A program made the translations under genes and the position numbers. Positions 53,998 to 64,000 of a stretch of 64,000 bases of DNA are shown in pieces. Below the pieces are notes generated by a model. That model made no database searches, was not told the origin of the DNA, and worked only from the letters and a program-made list of their open reading frames with translations. The DNA lies in NCBI GenBank assembly GCA_025677835.1, contig JAIXMR010000045.1:1-64000 (forward strand). Reading direction: 5' to 3'. Position 1 is the stretch's first letter. Every line of letters starts with the position of its first letter. Source of the DNA: Sporodiniella umbellata (lineage: Eukaryota > Mucoromycota > Mucoromycetes > Mucorales > Rhizopodaceae).

Positions 53998-56097
53998 TCA
54001 CTCTTTAATCTTCTGCCACAACAAAGGGACATGGCTGTTGGTCACCGAATTAGGTGACACAAAATGGTGATACTTAAATCTACTTATAGCCATTTGAGTG
54101 TTGGCTGGTGTACTGTCCTCTTTTGGTATATGCCACCCTTTGTATGGAAAGCCAGCTATCTTTTTCAAGCAGTCTTGAGTAAAATAGGTTGACAAAAAAG
54201 GGGGAGGCGAAAGGTTGAGTTGACTTGACAAAATCGTATGATGTTTCTTGTTGTTAAGGTCATTTTGTTTACAACCTGATTGTTTCATTTGGGATGTTGT
54301 AATTACACCCAAATTGGAGTTCAATACATGGAAATGGGATTCTTCTATAAAACTGTAAGATTCTCGTTATTATCTTGTTATTATTACCGTTCGGATAGCT
54401 TTTATCGGTACTACGCTCTTTTTCATGACCAAAATAAGCAATAGGTGAATAAAAACTAATTTTGTGAAACAAGTAAAAGACATAGTTGCAAATAGTTTTG
54501 CACAAGCAATTTGCAGCAACCATGGCTTCTTCAAAACAACACAAGAGCTTTAATTGGCTTCTTACTCGCTTTACAGGTCTAGGTTGGAGCCAGCAAAATA
54601 CTAAAGGGATTAAACACATGTATAGTATACTAAATACAGATATAAGGCTATAAAAAATGGCCCTAGAATAGAAATGTTTGATGAGAATCTAGTACCAACA
54701 GCATTATACTACCTTATTTTGAGTTCAGAAGTGAGATAGATGGTCATATACTGAATTTTACTGAGAATCTCAATACCAGCGCTTGTTTTTCCGTTTTGGC
54801 ATATCATAGGTGGTATACTCACTGGTAAATTAGCAAAGAACACAAGACACATAAACGAGGCCATCAAAATACGGTTACCCCGAAACTCGTGAGTGTCCTT
54901 GCTTTTCTTTTTTTGTTGACGCCGCTTGTAGGGCTTTCTTTCTGGTTTGGGTATTATTTGAGCTAAAGCAGCTCTTTCAGCAGCTCTTTCTCTCAGTACT
55001 CTTTTTCTATCTAAGCGCGCCTGCTCTTGGGCCTTTTGTCTCTCTTTTGATAATCTTTGGTTTTCAGCGTTTTCTAGCTCAGCTTTTTGGTAAAGAAACC
55101 TGGATAGTACTTGAGGGCCATTGGGCATCTGAGAAATTATATTTTGAAGAATTGAGTTCTCCTCACTCATTTTGTCTTGCGTTCTTTTTAGTGATTCAAT
55201 ATATTCAGTAGCCTTTTTGAGAACCGTTGCCTTGTTGAGTTTTTTTGCAACCTCAACTCCTTCAATCATCTCTGTGTCAGAGTCATTATGGTCATTGTGA
55301 ACAGGCGATCTAAGATGGCCATCGCTGATTTGGGCTTTGTAAAGAGCCGGCACATTGTCTTTAAGTTCTTGTATACGATCGTTGATATTGTTTCTGTAGC
55401 GCCTTTCTATGACATTATGAGCAACTTTCTTGAACTCCTTTTTGGGGACTAAATTGTTGGAACTAGAACATATGTGCCCATCCCAGTAATGATTGTCTTT
55501 ACTTTTTTCGCTATTGAAAAATAAATCTGGATCTTTTAAAATAATTAGATCAAATAAAAGAAAGGATACACCCTTACGTCTAAAAGAGTATGACATATCG
55601 CTTGAGGTCATATTATCTATATGAGGCGGGGAAGGAAGTGGATCAGACCTGATATCTCTATTTTGATAGGGGTATCCTAAAGATGAACCTGTATTAGAAG
55701 GACTTATGCTTGGTTTGCTTGAAGAGTTCTCGTTTTTTTTCATCAAAAAGTTATTCAATGCCTTAGTAGCTTCATATTTGAGGTTGAACTCGAGATTTAA
55801 GTAAGAATTGTTCTCTCTCGGAAGCAGCTGCTGAGGATCACACTTATCAAAAGCTGGAATGATAGCGCTCATAGACGACATGTCATTTCGCTGCTCAAAA
55901 TCAAAAGGATAGCGCCCCTGTCGGTTGTTTACTATCTGCGGCAAATATGTATTTTGGTTACAGTTTTGGTTTGTTGAATGTGCTGTATTTCCAGGACTAT
56001 TGTTATTTTGGCTGTGATGTACATTATTCTTTTGATTGTTTGAACTAGAAACATCAAAGTAGGTGCCAAAATTTGTACTAGTCAATTCTTGAATCAT
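53998..56097 (-). CDS. SREBP-like membrane-bound bHLH-zip transcription factor
   Basis: 653 residues, exons 56097..55578, 55532..54713, 54662..54388, 54344..53998, phases consistent. Asn/Gln/Ser-rich N-terminus, then bHLH KVAHNVIERRYRNNINDRIQ (about 209-230) with the Tyr (219) that marks SREBPs instead of Arg, a leucine-zipper helix (ATVLKKATEYIESLKRTQDK) and a long basic helix (RLDRKRVLRERAAERAALAQ). Two hydrophobic segments follow, ILMASFMCLVFFANLPVSI (about 395-413) and AIFYSLISVFSILYMCLIPL (about 448-470), separated by a short lumenal loop as in SREBPs; the C-terminal domain is about 180 residues. SREBPs are released from the ER/Golgi by proteolysis when sterol or oxygen is low. The 45-nt intron 55577..55533 keeps the frame open if retained. 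Confidence 0.86.
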
Positions 56098-56658
56098 AGC
56101 TAGGCTTCAAAAAAACAAAATAGCAAAAAAAAAAAAAAAACTCATCCATCTTCATATTATACCCTTTCTAAAAATGATGTCAAATATTGGATAGTATTCT
56201 ATTTAACAACGCGATATATTTTGAAAGAAGGAACTTGATTGGCTTAAAATCGTCGCCTCACTTTTTTCAACACATTAAATATCATGCCATTGAAAGCTTA
56301 TTACCTCTTCTTGTCACTGGACTTTACATTCTTTTTTCTCATCTGCGCTGTCTTTATTTAAATTTAGCAGTAAAATCAATAATTCGCTAAAAATACCATA
56401 AAAGAAACTCAAACAAATCACCTGAGGCTTTTTTCTTTTTTTTAAAAAAATAATTGTTTGCAAAGATCAAGAGCTGCTGCTATTTCAAATTGAATTTTAA
56501 CAAACCCAAGTAAATCTCCCTTTATGTATAAGCTTCTATACAAAATTGTATAGGTATATATTCTACTGTTTAATTTCTATTTAAATTTTCAATATGGATC
56601 TTATAAATACATTGCAGAAATAAGCCAAGTTGCTCAAAGCTAACTGCCGCATTGTTAG
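56098..56658. other. Spacer between SREBP-like and seven-helix genes
   Basis: Upstream region of the SREBP-like gene; contains an A17 run near 56126 and AT-rich DNA, no gene supported. Confidence 0.5.
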
Positions 56659-57616
56659 TTAGATTTGCTGAATTTGTGTACTCTTGAAAGAATTTTCAGC
56701 AGTACTACACAAAGATGGCTTCTCCAATATTGTATAGCTATGTTTTTTGTTGCTAACTGTAGTTGTTTTGGAAGATGATTTTGTGTTTGAGTTACTTTCT
56801 CTTGAATAGATATCCTCGCTTACAGACTGAGAACTTAATCGATTAGTCAAAGCGTTTATCAAGAAAGAGGGAGGTGGCCATGCAAACATAAAGCATAGAA
56901 TAAATCGCATTAGATAGTCAAATGTTAAGAGTATTGGAAATTGCTCCCAGCTCATACAGAAGAACCATATGTAAAGAGTCCCATAGAAGGTGTACCATAT
57001 AAACTGAATTGATAGAAACCACACCTTTGAATTCCAATTAGCTTTTTTTTTTTTTTAAAAAAATCTCTTGTTTTACCCCTAAAGCGGCTGTTTTAGCTGG
57101 GCCTTTATTTACTTTTCCAGCCCGAAAATCGATGAGGGCAGCAAACGTGTTACAGTAAGCCAATCCATGAGAAAAAATTGCAAGACAAACCCCCGATATA
57201 AAAGTACTTCGTATCGGGTACGATTCATTATTGACTATTAGTGTCACTATTTGCATTATTAGACAAGCCAAGGATCCACATAGGCCAAGTAAGGCCACCA
57301 AAACAACTGGGTTTTTCCATTTTGATTTTGAAACTCTCAAGTGTAACCCAATATCCAAAATAAGCCAAAAATGTATTACAAGTAAACAGAATGTAGTAGC
57401 AAGGTAGAGAAAAGAATTCCAATGTAAAGACACATATCCTAATGTAGACAGTATGTTGAATGTACTAGCTGGCAAGGTAATTATACTGAAGACTGCAAGA
57501 AAATTTCGAATCATTTTAGGATGCTTTATAGCTTGATATATGATAAAGCAGGTACTGATTATTTCTAGTCCTCCCGATACACATTGTAGCGACAAATAAA
57601 GTATTGGTGTAGCCAT
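56659..57616 (-). CDS. Seven-transmembrane protein, GPCR-like, orphan
   Basis: 301 residues, exons 57616..57077 and 57024..56659 (intron GTAAAA...CAAAG, phase 0; the reading through an A run gives an early stop and is rejected). Seven hydrophobic segments can be counted: ILYLSLQCVSGGLEIISTCF, FLAVFSIITLPASTFNIL, YLATTFCLLVIHFWLILDIG, VVLVALLGLCGSLACLIMQI, TFISGVCLAIFSHGLAYCNT, WFLSIQFIWYTFYGTLYIWF and ILLTFDYLMRFILCFMFAW, then a Ser/Thr-rich cytosolic tail of about 75 residues (SVSEDIYSRESNSNTKSSSK). The plan fits a G-protein-coupled receptor, with a tail suited to phosphorylation, but no family signature was recognised; a seven-helix transporter is possible. Confidence 0.65.
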
Positions 57617-60072
57617 ACTTTTTGCTTCTCACTTTTTTTTTGGGGTGTTTTCAAATTAAAATTTAAGTCTTGCTTGACCAGATATTAGGTAGGTTCCTTT
57701 CTTTTTCTAAGGCCTTTATATGTTTCGTTTTATATGTTGTTTGTCTTCAAAGCGGGTTAGTCAAAAGAAAGAAAAAAAAATGCAGAGGTATAAAAATCTA
57801 TTCAAAATAATAATCAGGGCTCTTGTGAGACATTAGGGATGTGGCCCTTTAGTTTTTGCAAGTTTACACGATAGGCCGTAGGAGGAGATAATAAGCGTAT
57901 GTCAAAATTTATATAGATATATTTGTTAAATATTCTTACTTTCTGTAATATATACATCATACTAGTTGCTACAGAGTTTTACCTCAAAGCTATATAATGG
58001 CAAAAATAGTTCTTTTTTAAGTATGAGGCAAAGGGTGACTTTGAAGCGCTTTTAAACTAACAACAGTTGCATAATTTAGCAAATGCAGAATGATCGTTCC
58101 ACAAGAAATTTCAAAAGAAAAAGGCAGCATTTTGACTACTAGTTTTACTCAAATAGTTCTCCTTGGTCACGGAAAAATCTCCCTAAGAAAACATCAATTA
58201 GTATTAATCGGTAATAATACAGCTACTCAAAGAGAATCTACAGTCCAGGAGTGATCCCTGGTTCTCCCTTTTCTGTAGCTTCTCTCCAAACCAATATGTT
58301 TTTGTTATAGTTCTTCTCAAAGCTTTAGAAAGAAGATATGCAACTATATGTGAAAATCCAGTTCTGCTAATCCAGCCCAACTTTAGCCGTTTTTTCACTT
58401 TTAAAATAACGTGTGTCTAGAAAAAAATAGAAAGATAAATATAGGGGTTAATATCACGAAAAAATTGCTCATACGAACCTACTTGATCATTTAATTAAAC
58501 TACAAATGACTAAAGATTTTCCGCGATTTGCTGGGGCATGGAATAAAAATTTAAATTTTCCCTTAAGACAGAAGTCGTGATGTTTTGGTAGGAAAGGGGC
58601 CGATAGTTTTTTTCTTTTTTGCTTTCGTCTGTATGTCATTTTTAAAAAAGAATATAAACAGAAACTGCTAGAAGTTTGATGTTCTTCATCTTTATTTTAC
58701 AACTTGTTAGTATTTGCGTGTTTGGATATGGTATTTCTAGACCTCATTCAAGTCCAATCACACATCTTCAATATATTATCTTATATTTTCTTTCTTTCTA
58801 TAAATCCTGAGTGGTATTTTTTATTAACATTCCTTTGAATACAGTCTATAGTTTTTATTCCGGAAAATATTATAAGCATCCTGTTTCTCCTTTTTCGCTA
58901 CGTCTTATCCAGCAGATTGTGTATTAAACAATGAAAACCTTTAAAATTTTAGAACTGATGTCAATAGACTAAACTTTAAAAACCTTTTAAACACACTGGC
59001 ATGCATCTTTCAAGCTTATTGCGAAGAAAAGTTCATAGGTGTTTCATAGCTACATCAAATCACGTAGTGCATCCCTACCTCTGTTTTTTTTTCTATCGAG
59101 GTATAACAAGAGCGCAATACGGTCTAGAAATATACTTTCTCGGGATTAAAAGTAGCCATTTGCACTAATAATAGAAACAAAAAGTAAAGAAAGGAAGATG
59201 TCGCTAGTCTTTAAAATCCTGTCTTTCTATAAGAGGTTAGTCTTAATTTGGGATTTAGAATAGCTTTCTATTTTATAATTCATTTAAAATGGAAGAAATA
59301 ATACATCTAAAGGATAAGTATTGCTGGCCAATATAATTAGTGTATAAATTTTTAGGCTAGAGACATGTTCCAAATGCAATACGAGGCTTTTTTATAGGAA
59401 AAAACAGAGCAATATACAGAGGAAGTGGCTCTACTCTAGACATAACGCCACGGATAGTTTTATTTTTTCTTTTAAAAAAAAAGAAAACCAAGGAGTTGAA
59501 TGAAAAGTGTATACAAGGTGTTTTTCAAATTGCCAAATGCATCAGGAAAACACTACCAACGATTCAAGCCGGGGTTATAAGTTACATAATTAACCGAAAC
59601 GACAAAAAAAAAACATCATTTTGAAAAAATGAAAGACGTTGGGTCTTCTAGTATTTAACAAAATCCACTTGAAGGGTCCAACCGTGTTTAAAATGCTTTT
59701 ATTTTCGAGTCGAGTCTATAGGTTTTTTTTCGCAGTTACCCACTTCACGAAGCTTGCAAATCCTAAAAAAAAAAGTCCAATAAAAGATTTGGACACCACT
59801 TGTTAGAAGCTTTGTTATAAAGCAATGTATATATAGTTACAGTAACCGTCTGTTCTATTTTGAACAAAAAATAAAAGCGCTGTTGACAGATCATTGAAGT
59901 TCGGCATCAAAGTAACCCTGGCGTTTTTTTTACTGAATCAGTAAATACTGGAGTTATAATTGGGGTTGCTTATATTTTGGCATTTACGTTGTGCACTTGC
60001 AATATGTTTGTGGTTGTTAATTTAACTGCTTTTTGAGGATCGTGATTACAATATACATTACTTTATTTTGAT
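57617..60072. other. Large spacer (2.5 kb), no supported gene
   Basis: AT-rich. A minus-strand frame at 58398..58204 (LKLGWISRTGFSHIVAYLLS, LRRTITKTYWFGEKLQKREN) looks like a short coding remnant; no motif. Nothing else supported. Confidence 0.45.
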
Positions 60073-63000
60073 TTATTGCAAAAGTTGGTCAATACATCTA
60101 TTAATATATTCTTTTTTGAAAGTCATATCTATCTGAAATGATTTGGAAAGCAACTCACGCACTTGCTTTTTGCTTAGTTGCATCAGGTCGTTCTCGTCTA
60201 GTATTTTTACTATTTCTTGAAATATTGTCTCTTCATCAGGAAATTCAAGATACGATCCTTGCTCACTTAAGTATTCGCTCCTATATTCATCAGTATAATC
60301 CTCGTAGCCGTAGTGCTCTGAATGTGATGTTGTCTCTATGCTTTTTGATTCCTCTACATCTTTTTCATCGTCCCGCTGTATATCTCGTTCATGTTCAGAC
60401 CATCTCTTCATTGGTATTATATTGGGATCAAAGGTTCCCTCGTCTGGTCCGACTGCTTTCTTTTGGCCTTGCTCCCCTACTACAATACGGGTATTGCCCC
60501 ACGAAAAATCATCAAAGTGCCAGAATGAATATAATGGAATGAAAAAAGAAAACACCGGTATTGCTAATATATAGATGATCATCCAACCTACATGCTCCCA
60601 CTACGCAGTTTTATCGTAAATAAGCAGCATATAACGCATCTCTTATCTTTATACGTACCTTTCTTCTTAAAATAAATATAATTGCTTGAAGCCCGTAAAC
60701 ACCTGCCAGAGTTATGATAGACATCAAAGGTACTTGGTTGGTATTTGTACACAACTGATAAATGAGATAGCCCAAATAGCAAACAACAGCAGGCATGACA
60801 AGTGTACTCAATAAGTCAAGCATAACGACGAATCTCATGGAAAAGCAGCAAAAACCACAGAGCTGTGGTAAGAACATTAGCTCCCCAAGATTATGGATTG
60901 TTGAATTGATCCATCGTCGGCGTTGAGACAACAGTACTGGCCATTGATCTGGTGCATTAGTCATACAGGCAGCATCTGGAGTGAACTTTGTTTTAAAGTG
61001 AGGAAAGTGCTTCAAAATCAAAGTAGTAAGATACCGGTCTTCTCCTAAATGCAGCAAATTCTTTTTATGAAGAGTATCCACATGGTTTTCAGCATAATCA
61101 TCAATGATTTCTTGTGAAGCTAGCAATGGCTGATTTCGCATACTCGATCTAATGCGGTACATACAGAAGCACCCGGGCAAGCAAGTAACTGATCCAAATA
61201 AAGATTCGAAGGCCTTGGCTAGGTGGTGCGATATATAGTACTCATAGACTTGAATCATTGTAACCCATGTGTCTTTTTCATTTGAAAGCATGGTTTCCCC
61301 GCAAAGTCCTACAATTTTTGAGTCATGAACAAAGCAGGCAACCATCCGATTTAAAGAGTATGCCAAAACTTCAGTATCTGCATCCACCATTAAAACAAAT
61401 TCGTAGAAGTTTGGGTTTACTCCAATTACGTTTTTAAGTTGATGATGAATTTCGAGCTCTAAAGGTGTCATGGGTGAGTCGAAATGGACTTTGTTTAGGA
61501 AACGCATGAGTACCATTTGAGAGTCTCGCTTTCCTCGATTTCCAGGCTTCTGTCTTTCTTGGTTGGTTCCTACTTTGACAACTACAACAAATGGAACCAC
61601 GTGACCGGAGCACTCATAGAGGCCGGAATATACCTTGCCCATATTATGCTGCTTCTTTCCTTCACCCAAGGATAAAAATGACATTGGTTCAGGGTCTAAA
61701 CTAGGGTCTACACCAAGGATATCTAACACAATACGCGGCGTAGATCGGTCATTGCCGCTACCAACAATCATGCCGTCAGCAATCAAAAAAAGTAATTTGC
61801 GTTTATCGTCGTATTTAAGAACTGTCAACGAGTCAATAGTTTTTCTAAGAGACTCTTCTCCTTCTGTGTAGCACGGCACCTGGCATATAATAAACTTGTC
61901 ATATTCTTCAGGTGCATGTTGAGAGCCTAGTCTTAAAGCAGCTAAAAACTTGAACAATATAACACTACACAAGAAACCAGTAATTAAGAGCAGGATATAT
62001 TCTGACATTAAGCATTGAAGCGAGTTGCGAGTGTCCACCTTTCCCACCAAAAACAAGTTTCGTAGACAGGTCATCTGTCGCTCGCGTACCGTTTTATCTA
62101 AAGGCAATGCATCAAAATGAGTGGTAATATCACTTCCAGCTAGCTGACGAAATAACTCAGTAATTGAATTATCTATAAAGTCCAAGTCTATATTTTCTGA
62201 TGCGCTTTGCCCTTCTGGAGTATTTATGCCACGTCCGCCCATCATATACGAAGTTAAGTCATAGACACTATTATGTAGTATTGCCCAACGTCTTTCAACA
62301 TGAATACCTCCAATCTGTATCGGATTGGTTGCTTGGTCTTTGATATCGACAGGGTCATAGCCCATAAACCCAATACGATAGTTTGTTCGCAAATATACCA
62401 TTTGTTCAAAATACCAATCAGGCCTGTAGTCTGGCTTGAAATAGCGAAAGTCGTGGTATATAGAATTGGAGTCTGTTATGTTCACATGAGCATTAAGAGT
62501 TACTTCCTTTGGTACATATCCACTAATTCCGTCACACAAAGCAGATACCTGGATAGGGAATAGATCGCTTGCGTCTTGCCCTGCATATTGAAACAAAGCA
62601 CTGGTGGATATAACTTCAGAAGCCCAGTGACGAGGTGCAAACGAAGTCAAATCAAAAACTTCGCCTCTTATAGCAATATAGGCATTGTCTTTACCACTCT
62701 TGGCCTGGAGTTCAGACTGGGTATACAGGTCTTGATGTGGACATACCAGTTGCCCAAAAAAAGCAATGAACCAAACCATAGCAGCACATAATAATAAAAT
62801 CACAAAACAAAGAGTCACTTTTTCTCGCCATGCCATACGAATATCGGCTCTTCGCATACCACAAGCATTGGATAAAAAGAGACTGGGTATCCACCAAGTC
62901 GTAAACCACGTCATTACCACCCATATACCTCTTGAAGGACTTGTCTTTTGTTTCACTGTTTCATTTTCTTCTTTCTTTGGTGGCCCTTGCTTTTCATTAA

Positions 63001-64000
63001 AATGAACATTGGTCGGCTCTTTTTCGTCATTATCTATTGTAGATGCTATTGTCGATGCAGTGGCAGTAGTAGTACTGTTATTGTAGGGCTGAGAATAAAA
63101 AGAGTCCTCGCAACACTCTTCGTAGCAGTCCTCAGAATAAACTGAGTCATTTTCTGTATTAGTTCTAAAAGAAATTTGTGTGCATGTCTGGTTGCTAGCT
63201 TCTTCCTCATAATCTTCAACTACATTCGGTTTGGAAAAAAAAAAAAGGGATATTAGAAACCTAATTCCTTCTAGCATCTTTCTTACCAAAAGGTACTCCT
63301 TTTGCTATACATCTTACTCTTCTTTGCTCTCTTTTTTCTGTTGCTCTTAGTTTGTTTTCTAAGAAAGTCCAAGCAGACTCGATTAAAAAAACCTAATATG
63401 GTATAAGCTTGGAGTTTTAAAATTTTGGTTTAAAAAAAAAAAAATAGAAGACGAAATATACTTTGTCTCCATGCTGTATAGCCAAACTTTCGTCCCATGA
63501 TAACGCTTCTTTTAGTGCTATAAACTTTTCTTTTGGCTCTGCAGCTAAATCTACCGAAGTGGCATGTATTAAATCGGCATATCGTTCGCAAAACTCTGAA
63601 AGACCAACATCAATATTATACTCAGACCGCGCTCTTAACACAAGGGGTAGCAAATATAGTGTTTTTATCTGTGCTAAGAGCTTTTTTGGATCGCATGAGT
63701 GAGGTAAAAGCAAATCGTTGGATCTGAGGCAGAGGACATACCAGTTCTTGGAAGAAGTTAGAGTATGCAAAACGTTTCTGATTGGCCCTTGTTCAGACAG
63801 ATTATCGGATTTTTGTAATTGATCTGCTTCTATAGGCTTCTGAGAAAATATTTTGGTAACCAAGCGATTGTTTGATGCCTCAGACGCTTGAGGCCCAAAA
63901 AGAGCGACAAAATCTGTACAAATTTCCTCTTGAATACGTGAGCAAAATTCTGTAGGCGAATAGGATATCAGGCCTGTAAAGTGCTGAACACAAAATAAAG
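60073..64000 (-). CDS. Chitin synthase with N-terminal myosin motor (5' partial)
   Basis: Plasma-membrane enzyme that polymerises UDP-GlcNAc into chitin. Exons on the minus strand: from beyond 64000 to 63462, 63392..63287, 63219..60659, 60600..60073; 1243 residues visible. The right-hand part is the end of a myosin motor (VQHFTGLISYSPTEF, NWYVLCLRSNDLLLPH, LSEFCERYADLI, KVFLIESAWTFLENKLR). After an acidic, low-complexity linker come two membrane helices (VILLLCAAMVWFIAFFGQLV), a cytochrome-b5-like region (AYIAIRGEVFDLTSFAPRHW), the catalytic domain with FVLMVDADTEV, CLPGCFCMYR, HLGEDRYLTTLILKHFP and LSQRRRWINSTIHN, further membrane helices, and a C-terminal DEK_C domain (TIFQEIVKILDENDLMQLSK). 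This is the class V-type layout. The P-loop part of the motor lies outside the window. Confidence 0.93.

Noticed and set aside
57038..57077. Early stop after an A run in the seven-helix gene
   Set aside because: A GT-AG intron removes it and joins ALG to VWFLSIQF in phase 0, restoring helices 6 and 7.

Overview
The window is nuclear DNA from a filamentous fungus, most likely an early-diverging one (Mucoromycota, probably Mucorales; this is inference from gene content and no rRNA is present). Signs are: many short GT-AG introns (43 to about 130 nt), AT-rich gene-poor spacers full of poly(A)/poly(T) and dinucleotide runs, fungal regulators (a WOPR/Gti1-Pac2 protein, a velvet protein, an SREBP-type bHLH), a chitin synthase carrying a myosin motor, and genes that Dikarya usually lack, such as the minor-spliceosome protein SNRNP25 and a LARGE/B4GAT1-like GT49. 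I rebuilt exon structures by hand; nearly all resolved genes have phase-consistent exons with canonical splice sites.

Layout. 0-13 kb: 3' end of an alkaline ceramidase; WOPR regulator; PP2C phosphatase; a head-to-head pair STRAP / SNRNP25, both tied to snRNP biology; a BAG co-chaperone with heat-shock-element-like promoter sites and an internal Gln-rich repeat; a GT49 glycosyltransferase; a Gpt2/Sct1-type glycerol-3-phosphate acyltransferase. 13-20.5 kb: a kinesin-3 tail-to-tail with a GT31 glycosyltransferase. 20.5-28 kb: decayed DNA with a two-stop pseudogene, a Ubc9-like E2 that has lost its catalytic cysteine, and a velvet regulator. 30-36 kb: MAF1, then a decayed triosephosphate isomerase copy in tandem with the intact gene. 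36.8-43 kb: a TMX3-like disulfide isomerase, a possible small membrane protein, a coiled-coil protein, and a CK1-family kinase with a tryptophan-rich tail. 43-52 kb: large spacers with decayed exons around an MFS permease and a cytosolic-looking MIR-domain protein. 54-64 kb: SREBP-like factor, orphan seven-helix membrane protein, and the C-terminal two thirds of the myosin-chitin synthase, which runs off the right edge.

There is no operon or defence island; it is a normal fungal gene mix. The signals most worth a second look are the pseudo-E2 (Ubc9 paralogue with Glu at the Cys position and Ser in the HPN motif, yet intact splicing), the STRAP/SNRNP25 bidirectional pair, the tandem TPI birth-and-decay, the GT49 as a candidate for glucuronic-acid wall polymers, the multi-pass GT31, the W-rich CK1 tail, and several unresolved multi-exon coding remnants in the spacers.
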